DNA of 64,000 nt from Methylobacillus arboreus (GTDB lineage: Bacteria > Pseudomonadota > Gammaproteobacteria > Burkholderiales > Methylophilaceae), in assembly GCF_020532725.1 (NCBI RefSeq), contig NZ_JAJAVC010000006.1:124001-188000 (forward strand), given 5' to 3'. Below, piece by piece: positions 40,887 through 51,254 of the stretch. A program made the translations under genes and the position numbers. How positions within the stretch are numbered: the stretch's first letter is position 1; the number at the start of each line of letters is the position of its first letter. The notes below the pieces were generated by a model, which was not told where the DNA came from, made no database searches, and saw only the letters and a program-made list of their open reading frames with translations.

Positions 40887-42878
40887 TTAGAGCACGGACT
40901 TGACGGTGTTCACTACATTTTCAACAGTGAAACCGAAGTGCTTGAATAGCACGCCGCCTGGAGCGGATTCGCCGAAGGTATCGATACCAACCACAGCACC
41001 TTCCAAACCGACATACTTGCGCCAGAAGTCGGTCACGCCAGCTTCAACAGCAACACGCTTCACGCCTGGGATCAGCACGCTGTCCTTGTAGGCCTGGTCT
41101 TGGCGGTCGAACACGTTGGTCGATGGGAAGGAAACCACACGCACCTTGGTGCCGGCAGCATTCAGTTCAGCAGCAGCCTTGATCGCCAGATCCAGCTCGG
41201 AACCTGTACCAATCAGGATTACGTCTGGCTTGCCTTCCACGTCGGATAATACATAACCACCCTTGCGGATCAGATCGAAATCTTTCTCGTCGTGCTTGAT
41301 GCCAGGCACATTCTGACGGCTCAGCACCAGGCTGGTTGGGCCATCGGTTCGCTCAACAGCGGCAACCCAGGCAATTGCGGTTTCAACGGAATCCGCAGGA
41401 CGCCATACATCCATGCGTGGGATGTAACGCAGGCCGGCAGTGTTTTCAATCGGCTGGTGGGTAGGACCGTCCTCACCTTGACCGATGGAGTCGTGGGTGA
41501 GAACTGCGATAGTGCGTTGCTTCATCAGCGCAGCCATACGCAATGCGTTTTTGGCGTAGTCAGAGAACATGTGGAAAGTACCGCCGAATGGCAACAAGCC
41601 ACCGTGCAGTGCCACGCCGTTCATGATAGCGAACATACCGAATTCACGCACACCGTAGGAAATGTAGTTACCTGGCTCCTTGCCGCTCACATGCTTGAAG
41701 CCGGAGTAGCTGGTCAGGTTGGAACCGGTCAGGTCAGCGGAACCGCCGAGGAATTCCGGCAGAGCTGGCGCCAGTGCAGCGATAGCGTTCTGGGAAGCCT
41801 TGCGGGTTGCAATGCTTTCTGCCTTCTCGTTGGTTGCCTTGATGAATGCGTCGGTCACTTCCTTCCAGTTGGATGGCAGTTCGCCAGCAAAACGGCGCTT
41901 GAATTCGGCAGCTTCTGCTGGGTAAATCTTGGCATAAGCTTCGAACTTGGCATTCCAGTCGCTTTCCAGCTTGTCGCCCTTGGCCTTGGCATCCCAGCCG
42001 TCATAGACTTCTTGCGGGACAACAAAAGGCTCATGCGGCCAACCGATGGCTTCACGGGTTGCAGCCACTTCTTCCAGGCCCAGTGCGGAACCGTGGCAAT
42101 CATGGGAACCGGACTTGTTCGGGGAACCCTTGCCGATGATGGTCTTGGCAGCGATAAAGGTTGGCTTGTCAGTAACCTTCTTGGCTTCCTGGATCGCAGC
42201 ATCAACCGCGTCAGGGTCGTGGCCATCCACGTTAGGGATAACGTGCCAGCCGTAGGCTTCAAAACGCTTGGCGGTATCGTCTGTGTACCAGCCTTCGATG
42301 TGACCGTCGATGGAGATGCCATTGTCATCCCAGATCGCGATCAGCTTGCCCAGGCCCCAAGTGCCAGCCAGCGCAGCAGCTTCGTGGGAAACACCTTCCA
42401 TCAGACAGCCATCGCCGAGGAATACATAGGTGTAGTGGTCAACGATGTCGTGACCTGGCTTGTTGAACTGGTCAGCCAGCAACTTTTCAGCCAGCGCGAA
42501 GCCAACTGCATTGGTAATGCCTTGGCCCAGAGGGCCAGTGGTGGTCTCAATGCCAGGAGCGTAGCCATATTCAGGGTGGCCAGCGCAACGGGAATGCAGT
42601 TGACGGAAAGTCTTGATGTCTTCGATGCCCAGATCGTAGCCTGTCAGGTGCAACAGGGAGTAGATCAACATGGAGCCATGGCCGTTGGACAGGATGAAAC
42701 GGTCACGGTCAGCCCAGTTAGGGTTCTTTGGGTTGTGGCGCAGATGATGGTTCCAGAGAACCTCTGCGATGTCTGCCATCCCCATCGGTGCACCAGGGTG
42801 TCCAGAATTTGCCTTCTGAACTGCGTCCATGGATAGCGCACGGATGGCATTTGCTAAATCTTGACGAGTTGCTGCCAT
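40887..42878 (-). CDS. tkt: transketolase
   Basis: Thiamine-diphosphate enzyme moving two-carbon units between sugar phosphates; in RuMP methylotrophs it regenerates ribulose-5-phosphate. It is 663 aa. [20 protein letters not shown] is the N-terminal signature, the ThDP motif is [17 protein letters not shown], and [17 protein letters not shown] is the second domain signature. ATG 42878 is chosen with GGGAGATAT upstream. Its long leader contains a probable transcription attenuator. Confidence 0.98.
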   Translation of the reverse strand: MAATRQDLANAIRALSMDAVQKANSGHPGAPMGMADIAEVLWNHHLRHNPKNPNWADRDRFILSNGHGSMLIYSLLHLTGYDLGIEDIKTFRQLHSRCAGHPEYGYAPGIETTTGPLGQGITNAVGFALAEKLLADQFNKPGHDIVDHYTYVFLGDGCLMEGVSHEAAALAGTWGLGKLIAIWDDNGISIDGHIEGWYTDDTAKRFEAYGWHVIPNVDGHDPDAVDAAIQEAKKVTDKPTFIAAKTIIGKGSPNKSGSHDCHGSALGLEEVAATREAIGWPHEPFVVPQEVYDGWDAKAKGDKLESDWNAKFEAYAKIYPAEAAEFKRRFAGELPSNWKEVTDAFIKATNEKAESIATRKASQNAIAALAPALPEFLGGSADLTGSNLTSYSGFKHVSGKEPGNYISYGVREFGMFAIMNGVALHGGLLPFGGTFHMFSDYAKNALRMAALMKQRTIAVLTHDSIGQGEDGPTHQPIENTAGLRYIPRMDVWRPADSVETAIAWVAAVERTDGPTSLVLSRQNVPGIKHDEKDFDLIRKGGYVLSDVEGKPDVILIGTGSELDLAIKAAAELNAAGTKVRVVSFPSTNVFDRQDQAYKDSVLIPGVKRVAVEAGVTDFWRKYVGLEGAVVGIDTFGESAPGGVLFKHFGFTVENVVNTVKSVL

Positions 42879-42902
42879 ACATATCTCCCTACGGTTGAAG
42901 AG

Positions 42903-42941
42903 AAAAAGGCTCCACCAGCGCATACAAGGCTGGAGGAAGCC
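42903..42941 (-). promoter_or_regulatory. attenuator-like hairpin in the tkt leader
   Basis: Read on the minus strand, GGCTTCCTCCAGC pairs with GCTGGTGGAGCC (one bulge, one mismatch, nine-base loop) and is followed directly by TTTTTCTCTT. This has the shape of an intrinsic terminator, yet it stands 24 bases before the tkt start codon and just ahead of its ribosome binding site. A second hairpin, 42983-43007 (GGAACTGT with ACAGTTTCC), lies upstream in the same 234-base leader. What controls it is unknown. Confidence 0.55.
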
Positions 42942-43112
42942 TCACTCAAATTCTTGAAAACCCCTTTGAATTGACGGAATGCGGAAACTGTTGCAAGCCA
43001 CAGTTCCGAAGAGGTATTTAGCCCATAATTATTCCTTAGATGAGAGGATTCAGCAATACCAACATGGAGATTAATGTTTCTACTACCACGCCACTCTTCC
43101 AATCAAACCGGC

Positions 43113-43679
43113 TTATTGCGCGACCTCGCGCCACTTGATTGAGCAGCCGATGGAGGCCACCTGCTCAGCCGGGCCACGCCCTGTTTCTGCCACATGCCGC
43201 ATGGCATTGAAAAGATCCCGCGAGGGATTTTCCACAGGCTCCATCACGCGCCCCTGGTTGTCAAAGCGGCCGCGGTACTGCAATTCAAGGTGCGCATTAA
43301 AACCAAAGAAATCCGGCGTGCACACTGCCCCATAAGCCTTTGCCACTTCCTGGCTTTCATCAAAAAGATAAGGGAAAGGAAAATGAAACTCGCGCGCCAC
43401 TTCTGCCATCTTCTCAAAAGCATCCTCAGGATAAGCCACCGCATCGTTGGAAGAAATTGCCACGGTATTGATGCCCAGTTCGCGCAATGCACGCACATCG
43501 GCCACCAATCGCTCACGGATCGCCTGCACATAAGGACAATGATTGCAAATAAACATGACCAGCGTCCCGTTGACCCCCTTGATTTCGGCCAGCGACCAGT
43601 TGCGGCCATCTACGCCAGGCAGGTTAAAATCCGGCGCTTTCCAGCCAAAATCACAAACTGGCGGGTTCAGACTTGCCAT
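43113..43679 (-). CDS. AhpC/TSA-like thioredoxin-fold protein
   Basis: A 188-aa cytoplasmic redoxin. CDFGWKAPDFNLPGVDGRNW opens the fold, FICNHCPYV carries a CxxC (Cys-Asn-His-Cys), and GAVCTPDFFGFN has a conserved cis-proline-like segment. It belongs to the redoxin/ResA-like group of thioredoxin proteins; the substrate is not known. AAGGAG lies eight bases before ATG 43679. It is convergent with nothing and reads toward tkt. Confidence 0.85.
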   Translation of the reverse strand: MASLNPPVCDFGWKAPDFNLPGVDGRNWSLAEIKGVNGTLVMFICNHCPYVQAIRERLVADVRALRELGINTVAISSNDAVAYPEDAFEKMAEVAREFHFPFPYLFDESQEVAKAYGAVCTPDFFGFNAHLELQYRGRFDNQGRVMEPVENPSRDLFNAMRHVAETGRGPAEQVASIGCSIKWREVAQ

Positions 43680-43733
43680 AATGCACACTCCTTCAATTAA
43701 AATCCTTTATCAACCTTCAATAGTACACCAGCC

Positions 43734-44471
43734 ATGACCACTCCTCGCTTTTACCACCCCGGAGCACTTTCCCCAGGCAGCGAGACAGCATTGCCCGAAA
43801 ACGCAGCCACTCACGCAAGCAGGGCTTTGCGCATGCAGGCTGGCGATCACGCCATCCTGTTCAATGGAGACGGCCAGAACTACCTCGCCAAGCTAACCGC
43901 GATACGTAAGCAGGAAGTGATTGTCAGCATACTGGAAGCACAGTCCTGCCTAACCGAATCCCCCCTACGCATCACACTGGCACAGGCAATCTCTTCTGGC
44001 GACCGTATGGACTTCACCATCCAGAAGGCCGTAGAAATGGGAGTATCCGCGATACAGCCGGTTGCAAGCCAGCGCAGTGTCGTCAAGCTCGCGGGTGAGC
44101 GTGCAGAGAAACGCCGCGAACATTGGCAAAATGTTGCCATTTCCGCCTGTGAGCAATCCGGGCGTGCCGTTGTGCCTCCTGTCGCCTCACCAATCAACCT
44201 CACCGAATGGCTTGCACAAAAACCGCAAGCAGACATCTTGATCACGCTGAGCCCAGTCGCTGAAAAGGCATTACCACAAGTAAAAATCCCCGGCAATGAC
44301 ATTTGCCTCCTAATCGGCCCCGAGGGAGGACTGACGGATGGCGAAATCCAGCTCGCCGCGCATCATGGCTTCACCCTCGTGCGCATGGGCCCGCGCATTT
44401 TGCGCACTGAAACCGCAGCGCTTGCCGCCATTGCCAGCCTGCAGGCTCTATGGGGTGATTTCGTCAGTTAA
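43734..44471 (+). CDS. rsmE: 16S rRNA m3U1498 methyltransferase
   Basis: SPOUT-class methyltransferase acting on 16S rRNA U1498. It is 245 aa with an N-terminal PUA-like domain (RALRMQAGDHAILFNGDG) and the C-terminal knot: LLIGPEGGLTDGEI and RMGPRILRTETAALAAI. These two are the SAM-binding signatures. Confidence 0.96.
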   Translation: MTTPRFYHPGALSPGSETALPENAATHASRALRMQAGDHAILFNGDGQNYLAKLTAIRKQEVIVSILEAQSCLTESPLRITLAQAISSGDRMDFTIQKAVEMGVSAIQPVASQRSVVKLAGERAEKRREHWQNVAISACEQSGRAVVPPVASPINLTEWLAQKPQADILITLSPVAEKALPQVKIPGNDICLLIGPEGGLTDGEIQLAAHHGFTLVRMGPRILRTETAALAAIASLQALWGDFVS

Positions 44472-44483
44472 TATCCACCGAAA

Positions 44484-44512
44484 TTGCTTTTTATGTCTAT
44501 TTATTATAAAAA
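44484..44512 (+). promoter_or_regulatory. possible argA promoter with inverted repeat
   Basis: TTGCTT (44484-44489) and TATAAA (44505-44510) are 15 bases apart. The inverted repeat TTTTTAT (44488-44494) and ATAAAAA (44506-44512) overlaps them, with half-site centres 18 bases apart. It is AT-rich, so the repeat could be chance. Confidence 0.35.
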
Positions 44513-44544
44513 TATGTTTTAAACGCAAATTAGAAACCCTGCTC

Positions 44545-46110
44545 ATGGCTCTAGGCACAGCAATCCGCAAACGCCGCAAGGCGCTCAACATGACGCTGCA
44601 AGAACTTGCCCGCAAGGTCAACGCCAACAGCGGCAACCTGTCGCGGATTGAGCGAGGCGCGCAAGGCGTTTCTGAAACCATGCTGCGCAAACTCTGTGCT
44701 GCGCTCGACTGCAGTGCCGCTCACCTTTATGCCCAAAGCGAGGCCGCAAGCGGCAGCAGCACCAACACTTCCCGCCTGACATTACAACAGCCACAGGAAT
44801 TCGTGCGCTGGTTCCGTGCCGCCGCCCCCTATATCCATGCATTTGGCGGGCGCACATTCGTCATTGCCTTTGGCGGGGAAGTCGTTGACGACGGCCAGTT
44901 TGTCGCCCTCTCCCACGACCTCAACCTGCTCGCCAGCCTCGAGGTACGCCTGGTACTGGTGCATGGCGCAAGGCCGCAAATCGAAAGCCGCCTCAAGCGC
45001 GCCCGGTTGCAAACCCACCTGGTCAACGGTTTGCGCGTCACTGACGATGAGGCGATGGAAGCCGTGAAAGAAGCCAATGGCGCCGTGCGGGTGGAAATCG
45101 AGTCACTGCTTTCCATGGGATTGATCAACTCCCCGATGGCAGGCGCCGACATCCGCGTGGCCAGCGGCAACTTCGTCACCGCCAAGCCGCTTGGCGTACG
45201 TGAGGGTGTAGACCTGCAACATACCGGCGAAGTGCGCAAGGTGGATGCAGTCGGCATCCAGAAACGTCTGGACGATGGTGAACTGGTGTTGCTTTCACCC
45301 CTGGGCTACTCACCTACAGGAGAAGTTTTCAACCTGACGCTTGAGGACGTTGCCACCAGCGCTGCCATTGCACTGGATGCCGACAAGCTGATTTTCCTGA
45401 TGGATTCCAGCGGCGTACATAACATCCGCGGAGAATTGCTCAGGGAAATGACCACCGACAAGGCCAAGAACCTCTTGCGCCATATCGGCAACAACGGTGC
45501 GCAGCAGATTACCGAAGATGAGCTCTACTACCTTCCGGCCGCCGTACGCGCCTGCGGGCAAGGGGTGGCGCGCACCCACTTGATCAGCCGCCATGTCGAT
45601 GGCGCCATCCTGCAAGAGCTGTTCACGCACGATGGCATTGGCACCATGATCACCGAAGACCCGCTGGAAGCCATGCGCCCGGCGGACATTGGGGACGTGG
45701 GCGGCATACTGCAACTGATCGAACCATTGGAGAACGAGGGAATATTGGTTCGCCGCGGCCGTGAGCGCCTGGAAATGGAAATCAACCATTTCCATGTTAT
45801 GGAACATGACGGCAAGGTTATCGGCTGTGCCGCGCTCTACCCGTTTCCCGAGACAAAAACCGCAGAGCTCGCCTGCATGGCCATCCACTCCTCATTCCGC
45901 CGCGGCGGACGTGGAGACCGCCTGCTCAGCTACTGCGAAGAACAGGCTCGCGAGCTGGGCCTGCGATCCGTATTTGTCCTGACCACGCGCACGGAACACT
46001 GGTTTCTTGAGCGGGGCTTCGCAGAAAGCAGCATAGAACGGCTGCCCGGAGAAAAGCAAAAACTGTATAACCTGCAACGCCGGTCCAAGGTATTCACCAA
46101 ACACATCTAG
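44545..46110 (+). CDS. argA: N-acetylglutamate synthase with N-terminal Cro/C1 HTH domain
   Basis: Acetylates glutamate with acetyl-CoA, the first arginine step. The frame encodes 521 aa, about 80 more than usual ArgA. Residues 5-60 form an XRE-type helix-turn-helix (GTAIRKRRKALNMTLQELA, then NSGNLSRIERGAQGVSETML). A Ser/Thr-rich linker (about 64-80) leads into a complete ArgA: PQEFVRWFRAAAPYIHAFGG, then the kinase-like domain, and a GNAT domain from about 377 with acetyl-CoA loop RRGGRG. There is no start codon or stop between the parts. ATG 44545 is the only start that yields the whole HTH. Confidence 0.9.
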   Translation: MALGTAIRKRRKALNMTLQELARKVNANSGNLSRIERGAQGVSETMLRKLCAALDCSAAHLYAQSEAASGSSTNTSRLTLQQPQEFVRWFRAAAPYIHAFGGRTFVIAFGGEVVDDGQFVALSHDLNLLASLEVRLVLVHGARPQIESRLKRARLQTHLVNGLRVTDDEAMEAVKEANGAVRVEIESLLSMGLINSPMAGADIRVASGNFVTAKPLGVREGVDLQHTGEVRKVDAVGIQKRLDDGELVLLSPLGYSPTGEVFNLTLEDVATSAAIALDADKLIFLMDSSGVHNIRGELLREMTTDKAKNLLRHIGNNGAQQITEDELYYLPAAVRACGQGVARTHLISRHVDGAILQELFTHDGIGTMITEDPLEAMRPADIGDVGGILQLIEPLENEGILVRRGRERLEMEINHFHVMEHDGKVIGCAALYPFPETKTAELACMAIHSSFRRGGRGDRLLSYCEEQARELGLRSVFVLTTRTEHWFLERGFAESSIERLPGEKQKLYNLQRRSKVFTKHI

Positions 46111-46160
46111 GCATTGCCGCATTCCGAAGCATGGCCCAGAAATAAAATTAAAATAAACAG

Positions 46161-46226
46161 TTGACCTTTTTAATGAGAATAATTACCATTAATAAGTCGA
46201 TTCTGGGAATGATATTAATTTCTATT
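46161..46226 (+). promoter_or_regulatory. promoter with two Fur-box-like sites before the PEP-CTERM gene
   Basis: TTGACC (46161-46166) and TACCAT (46184-46189) are 17 bases apart. Site 1, AATGAGAATAATTACCATT (46172-46190), matches the TGATAAT-N-ATTATCA Fur pattern at 12 of 14 positions and covers the -10 element. Site 2, AATGATATTAATTTCTATT (46208-46226), matches at about 10 of 14. Fur control is inference from sequence. Confidence 0.6.
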
Positions 46227-46297
46227 AATCGATTATTCTCGCTACCTGGACATGCTCATAGTGTTCAGGTTCTTAATCAGTTTTAAGGGGAAACAAA

Positions 46298-47002
46298 ATG
46301 AAAATCGCTTACACCCAAAGCATCTTTGCTTTAGGTCTGCTTGCAGCCACATCCTTCGCACACGCGAGCGTTACTGACGTTGTATTCGTAGACGTTGCTG
46401 GCTCTGAGTCCACCAATGGTTTCAACCAACTCGTTGCTTCTCGCATCAATGCGGCTCAATTGGTTGCTGGATTGGCCAGCAATGCACCAGCAGGTGATGC
46501 AGTACTGACTCGCACTTCCGGCACGGCTTACCCGGCTGGCAGCGGTCTCTACGAGTGGGGTGGTCCTTACTCCACATTCACGATTTCTGACTCCAATGTG
46601 ATTTCCAACCTTGGCTCCATCGTGTTCCAAAGCCATGTTGAGCCAGGCGGCAACTATTCCCTCGGCGGCGCAGGTGGCATTGATGCCATTATCAGCGATG
46701 TTTTCCTGAGCTTCAACGGTGGCAGCCAACTGCTGGCAGCGACTTCCTATAGCCTGACTGCTGCAATTGGCGCCAATGGTCCTGACCCAGTTGACTACGC
46801 CTATGGCTACTTCACCTGGGATCTGAGCGGCGTTACCGACCCAATCACCTCCTACACCATCTCTTTCGGCACCCATGCCCATAGCAGCATCCAGGCATTC
46901 CAGGTCGACCAGATCGCTGCTGTACCTGAGCCTTCTGCTTACGCACTGATGCTTGGCGGCCTGGCACTGGTTGGCTTCGCAGCCCGCCGCAAGAAAGCCT
47001 AA
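46298..47002 (+). CDS. PEP-CTERM sorting-domain protein
   Basis: A 234-aa exported protein with signal peptide (SIFALGLLAATSFAHAS) and a complete C-terminal exosortase signal: VPEPSAYALMLGGLALVGF followed by AARRKKA. Such proteins are cut and retained at the outer surface by an exosortase, which is not in this window. The mature part is rich in Ser, Gly and Thr without Cys and I do not recognise a binding fold. An iron-responsive-looking promoter precedes it. It is flanked by its own terminator, so it stands alone. Confidence 0.88.
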   Translation: MKIAYTQSIFALGLLAATSFAHASVTDVVFVDVAGSESTNGFNQLVASRINAAQLVAGLASNAPAGDAVLTRTSGTAYPAGSGLYEWGGPYSTFTISDSNVISNLGSIVFQSHVEPGGNYSLGGAGGIDAIISDVFLSFNGGSQLLAATSYSLTAAIGANGPDPVDYAYGYFTWDLSGVTDPITSYTISFGTHAHSSIQAFQVDQIAAVPEPSAYALMLGGLALVGFAARRKKA

Positions 47003-47032
47003 TCGTTAGGTAAAGTCACCTCTACCCCGGTG

Positions 47033-47075
47033 CGGCAATCTCCCTAGTTGTATAGGGAGGTTGCCGTTTTTCTTT
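47033..47075 (+). terminator. intrinsic terminator after the PEP-CTERM gene
   Basis: CGGCAATCTCCCTA and TAGGGAGGTTGCCG pair over 14 positions with one mismatch (loop GTTGTA), then TTTTTCTTT. It lies 30 bases past the stop. Confidence 0.9.
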
Positions 47076-47105
47076 GTCCTCTAAACTTATATATCGTCAT
47101 ACAGA

Positions 47106-48806
47106 CTAGTAAAGTCCGATCACGCGCCCGTCATCATCGATATCGATGCGAGTTGCGCAAGGTTCCTTTGGCAGGCCAGGCATGGTCATGATGTCATCGC
47201 AAATCATGACGATAAACTCAGCGCCGGCACATAATCTCACGGCCCTGACTGTCAATATATGGGGATGCGGCAAGCCGCGTTGCGAGGCATCAGTGGAAAA
47301 GGAATACTGGGTCTTGGCAATACAGATTGGATAATGCCCATATCCCTCCTCCTGCAATTTATCGATAATTGCGCGTACCCGGCGTAGCGCATGGACATCG
47401 CTTGCGCCGTAAATCCGGCGCGCCACCTTGCCGAGCTTTTCCCAAAGCATATCCTCATCGTCATAAACATAGCGCATACAGGCTTGCCCTGTTTCAGCCA
47501 GCTCCACAACCGTCTCTGCCAGGGCTGTTGCGCCAGCACCGCCTTTTGCCCAATGTTCGGCCAATATCACCCTGATCCCTAGAACCTCCATCCGCTTGGC
47601 GATAAGTGCCAGTTCGGCGACGGTATCATGGTCAAACCGGTTCAACGCGACCACACAAGGCAAGCGGTAATGACTGGTCACGTTTTGCACATGTTTTTCA
47701 AGGTTGGCAATGCCGCGCTCCAGGGCATCCAAGTTCTCTTTTGCCAGGTCCGGCACTTCTATGCCGCCGTGATACTTCAAGGCACGTACAGTTGCCACGA
47801 CCACACAGGCATCCGGCTTGAGGCCGGACTTCCGGCACTTGATATTGATGAATTTCTCCGCTCCCAGGTCCGCGCCGAAACCTGCCTCAGTAACAACATA
47901 ATCCCCAAGCTTAAGCGCAGTGCGTGTAGCGATCAGCGAATTACAGCCATGGGCAATATTGGCGAACGGTCCTCCATGCAGTAAAGCCGGAGTATGCTCC
48001 AGCGTCTGTACCAGGTTGGGCTTGATCGCCTCCTTGAGCATTACAGCCATCGCGCCGTGCGCCTTGAGGTCGCACGCGGTTACCGGCTCGCCCGAGAAGT
48101 TGTAGCCCGCCACGATGTTACCCAGGCGGTTCCGCAAATCCTTGAGCGAATCCGCCAGGCATAACACCGCCATCACTTCGGAAGCGACGACGATATCGAA
48201 GCCATCCTCGCGCGGCTGACCATTGACCTTGCCGCCCAGGCCAACCACGACTTGGCGCAAGGCTCGGTCATTCATGTCTACCACGCGCTTCCAGGTCACC
48301 TGGCGCGGGTCGATCTGCAAGGCATTGCCATGATGGATATGGTTATCGATCATCGCCGCAAGCAGGTTATGGGCAAGCGCAATTGCAGCAAAGTCACCGG
48401 TGAAATGCAGGTTGATATCCTCCATCGGCACCACCTGGGCATAGCCGCCGCCGGCAGCGCCTCCCTTCATGCCGAATACCGGCCCCATGGAAGGTTCGCG
48501 CAGGCAAATAACCGCCCGCTTGCCGATGCGCTGCAAGGCATCGCCCAGGCCTACCGTTGTCGTTGTCTTGCCCTCGCCTGCGGGACTGGGACTGATGGCC
48601 GTCACCAGAATCAGCTTGCCATCCGGCCGGTCCTGCAAATGAGGGTTGGCATTGAGGTCGATTTTGGCCTTGTATGGCCCGTAAAGCTCGATGGAGTCTT
48701 CATTCAAACCAAGCTGCATGGCAATCTCGCTGATTTTCCTGAGTTTTGCCTGCTGGGCTATTTCAATGTCGCTGGGCATGCCTGTTCCTGTTTTGGTTGT
48801 CGACAT
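47106..48806 (-). CDS. fhs: formate-tetrahydrofolate ligase
   Basis: Forms 10-formyl-tetrahydrofolate from formate and ATP, part of one-carbon metabolism. It is 566 aa. [20 protein letters not shown] is the P-loop-like ATP site, [20 protein letters not shown] and [20 protein letters not shown] are further signatures. It is convergent with the PEP-CTERM gene. Its presence fits assimilation of formate in methylotrophs. Confidence 0.97.
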   Translation of the reverse strand: MSTTKTGTGMPSDIEIAQQAKLRKISEIAMQLGLNEDSIELYGPYKAKIDLNANPHLQDRPDGKLILVTAISPSPAGEGKTTTTVGLGDALQRIGKRAVICLREPSMGPVFGMKGGAAGGGYAQVVPMEDINLHFTGDFAAIALAHNLLAAMIDNHIHHGNALQIDPRQVTWKRVVDMNDRALRQVVVGLGGKVNGQPREDGFDIVVASEVMAVLCLADSLKDLRNRLGNIVAGYNFSGEPVTACDLKAHGAMAVMLKEAIKPNLVQTLEHTPALLHGGPFANIAHGCNSLIATRTALKLGDYVVTEAGFGADLGAEKFINIKCRKSGLKPDACVVVATVRALKYHGGIEVPDLAKENLDALERGIANLEKHVQNVTSHYRLPCVVALNRFDHDTVAELALIAKRMEVLGIRVILAEHWAKGGAGATALAETVVELAETGQACMRYVYDDEDMLWEKLGKVARRIYGASDVHALRRVRAIIDKLQEEGYGHYPICIAKTQYSFSTDASQRGLPHPHILTVRAVRLCAGAEFIVMICDDIMTMPGLPKEPCATRIDIDDDGRVIGLY

Positions 48807-48837
48807 ATACCAAAGAATGCAATTGCATCCAAGTTAG

Positions 48838-49848
<1,011 letters not shown>

Positions 49849-49864
49849 GCACACACTGCTGTTC

Positions 49865-50575
49865 ATGCCCATGCAACGCAAGGTCTGGATTTTTGACCTC
49901 GACAACACCCTGCATGATGCAGATGCGGAAATCTTTCCGCATCTGCATATCGAGATGACGCGCTATATCATGAGCGAACTCAGGCTGGAAGAAGAAGCGG
50001 CCTGCCTGCTGCGCCAATATTACTGGCGCATCTACGGAGCCACCCTGAAGGGCTTGATGCGCCACCATCGCGTTCATCCCCACCATTTTCTGCAGCAAAC
50101 CCATCAGCTTGACGATCTCCCGCAAATGGTGAGAACCGTCAAAAGACTGCGGCATACGTTGCAACAGCTCTCAGGCCGTAAGGTAGTATTCACTAACGCA
50201 CCGATGAGTTATGCAAAAAGAGTGTTAAAATTACTTGCTATCGACGACTTGTTCGATCAGGTATTCAGCGTGGAATCCTCTGGCTTCCACCCGAAACCTG
50301 CGATGCGAGGTTTCCAACATCTGTTGCAAACGCTCAAGGTCAATGCCGGCAACTGCATCCTGCTTGAGGACAGCCTGCCGGCATTGATGACCGCCAAACG
50401 CCTGGGAATGAAAACCATCCATGTGTCCTCCAGGCCAAGGCGGCCCAGTTATGTGGATGCCCGTATTTCCAGCGTCCTGGAATTGCCGGGTACCTGGCTT
50501 TATAGAATGTATAACAATGCAGAATGTCACCAGGGCGTTGGGGGTGAGTCTTCCCGCCTCTGGCTTTCTGCCTGA
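49865..50575 (+). CDS. HAD-family pyrimidine 5'-nucleotidase
   Basis: A 236-aa HAD phosphatase of the Sdt1/pyrimidine-nucleotidase type. Motif I is FDLDNTLHDAD at the N-terminus, motif II VVFTNAPMSYA, motif III is the Lys in HPKPAM and motif IV is LLEDSLPALMTAK. A cap helix region between is typical. It starts 16 bases after argB and 15 bases precede slmA, so it is co-transcribed. Confidence 0.9.
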   Translation: MPMQRKVWIFDLDNTLHDADAEIFPHLHIEMTRYIMSELRLEEEAACLLRQYYWRIYGATLKGLMRHHRVHPHHFLQQTHQLDDLPQMVRTVKRLRHTLQQLSGRKVVFTNAPMSYAKRVLKLLAIDDLFDQVFSVESSGFHPKPAMRGFQHLLQTLKVNAGNCILLEDSLPALMTAKRLGMKTIHVSSRPRRPSYVDARISSVLELPGTWLYRMYNNAECHQGVGGESSRLWLSA

Positions 50576-50590
50576 TCAAGAGGTAAAGAA

Positions 50591-51169
50591 ATGGCACTGA
50601 AACCCGGAGAACGCAAACAGCAAATCCTGGAAACCCTGGCAAAGATGCTGGAGTCGCCCAAACGCGAGAAAATCACCACGGCCTCCCTTGCTTCCAAGCT
50701 GGAAGTCAGCGAAGCCGCATTGTATCGCCACTTCCCGAGCAAGGCCCGCATGTTCGACGGCTTGATTGAGTTCATCGAGCAGACCCTGTTCGGCCTCATC
50801 AACAAAATCACTTCTGAAGAAACCGAAGGCTTGCGCCAGGCACGCCGCGTCGTCACCATTTTGCTGCTGTTCGCGGAAAAGAACCACGGCATGACCCGCG
50901 TGCTAATCGGCGACGCCCTGGTCAATGAAGACCCCGCCCTGCAAACCCGCATCAATCAATTGTTCGACCGTATCGAGTCCACGCTCAAGCAAAGCCTGCG
51001 CATTGCCGAAACCCAGACCGGCCGCAAATTCGACCCCGAATCCCAGGCCAACCTGCTGCTGTGTTTCGTGATTGGCCGCTGGCACCAGTTTGCCAAGAGC
51101 GGCTTCAAGCGCAAACCGATGGAATATGTGCAACAGCAACTTACTTTGTTATACGGGCTGGAAGAATAA
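50591..51169 (+). CDS. slmA: nucleoid occlusion factor SlmA
   Basis: A TetR-fold DNA-binding protein that blocks FtsZ assembly over the nucleoid. It is 192 aa. ITTASLASKLEVSEAALYRH then FPSKARMFDGLIEFIEQ is the DNA-binding part, and NHGMTRVLIGDALVNEDPAL is typical SlmA. In contrast to normal TetR proteins it has no ligand-dependent promoter of its own. Third gene of argB-nucleotidase-slmA, followed by a terminator. Confidence 0.95.
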   Translation: MALKPGERKQQILETLAKMLESPKREKITTASLASKLEVSEAALYRHFPSKARMFDGLIEFIEQTLFGLINKITSEETEGLRQARRVVTILLLFAEKNHGMTRVLIGDALVNEDPALQTRINQLFDRIESTLKQSLRIAETQTGRKFDPESQANLLLCFVIGRWHQFAKSGFKRKPMEYVQQQLTLLYGLEE

Positions 51170-51199
51170 TTCCTTTTGACGTCCTTTTCGTCTTTCAGC

Positions 51200-51236
51200 A
51201 AACAAAAAGCCCCATATGATTTGGGGCTTTTTGTTT
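51200..51236. terminator. bidirectional terminator between slmA and cca
   Basis: AAACAAAAAGCCCCA and TGGGGCTTTTTGTTT form a perfect 15-bp stem (loop TATGATT), with T runs on both strands, between two convergent genes. Confidence 0.9.
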
Positions 51237-51254
51237 ATCACAACCATAACGGCC

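Noticed and set aside
41292-42836. A 514-codon plus-strand open frame opposite tkt
   Set aside because: Shadow of tkt: no ribosome binding site, low-complexity composition, no domain.
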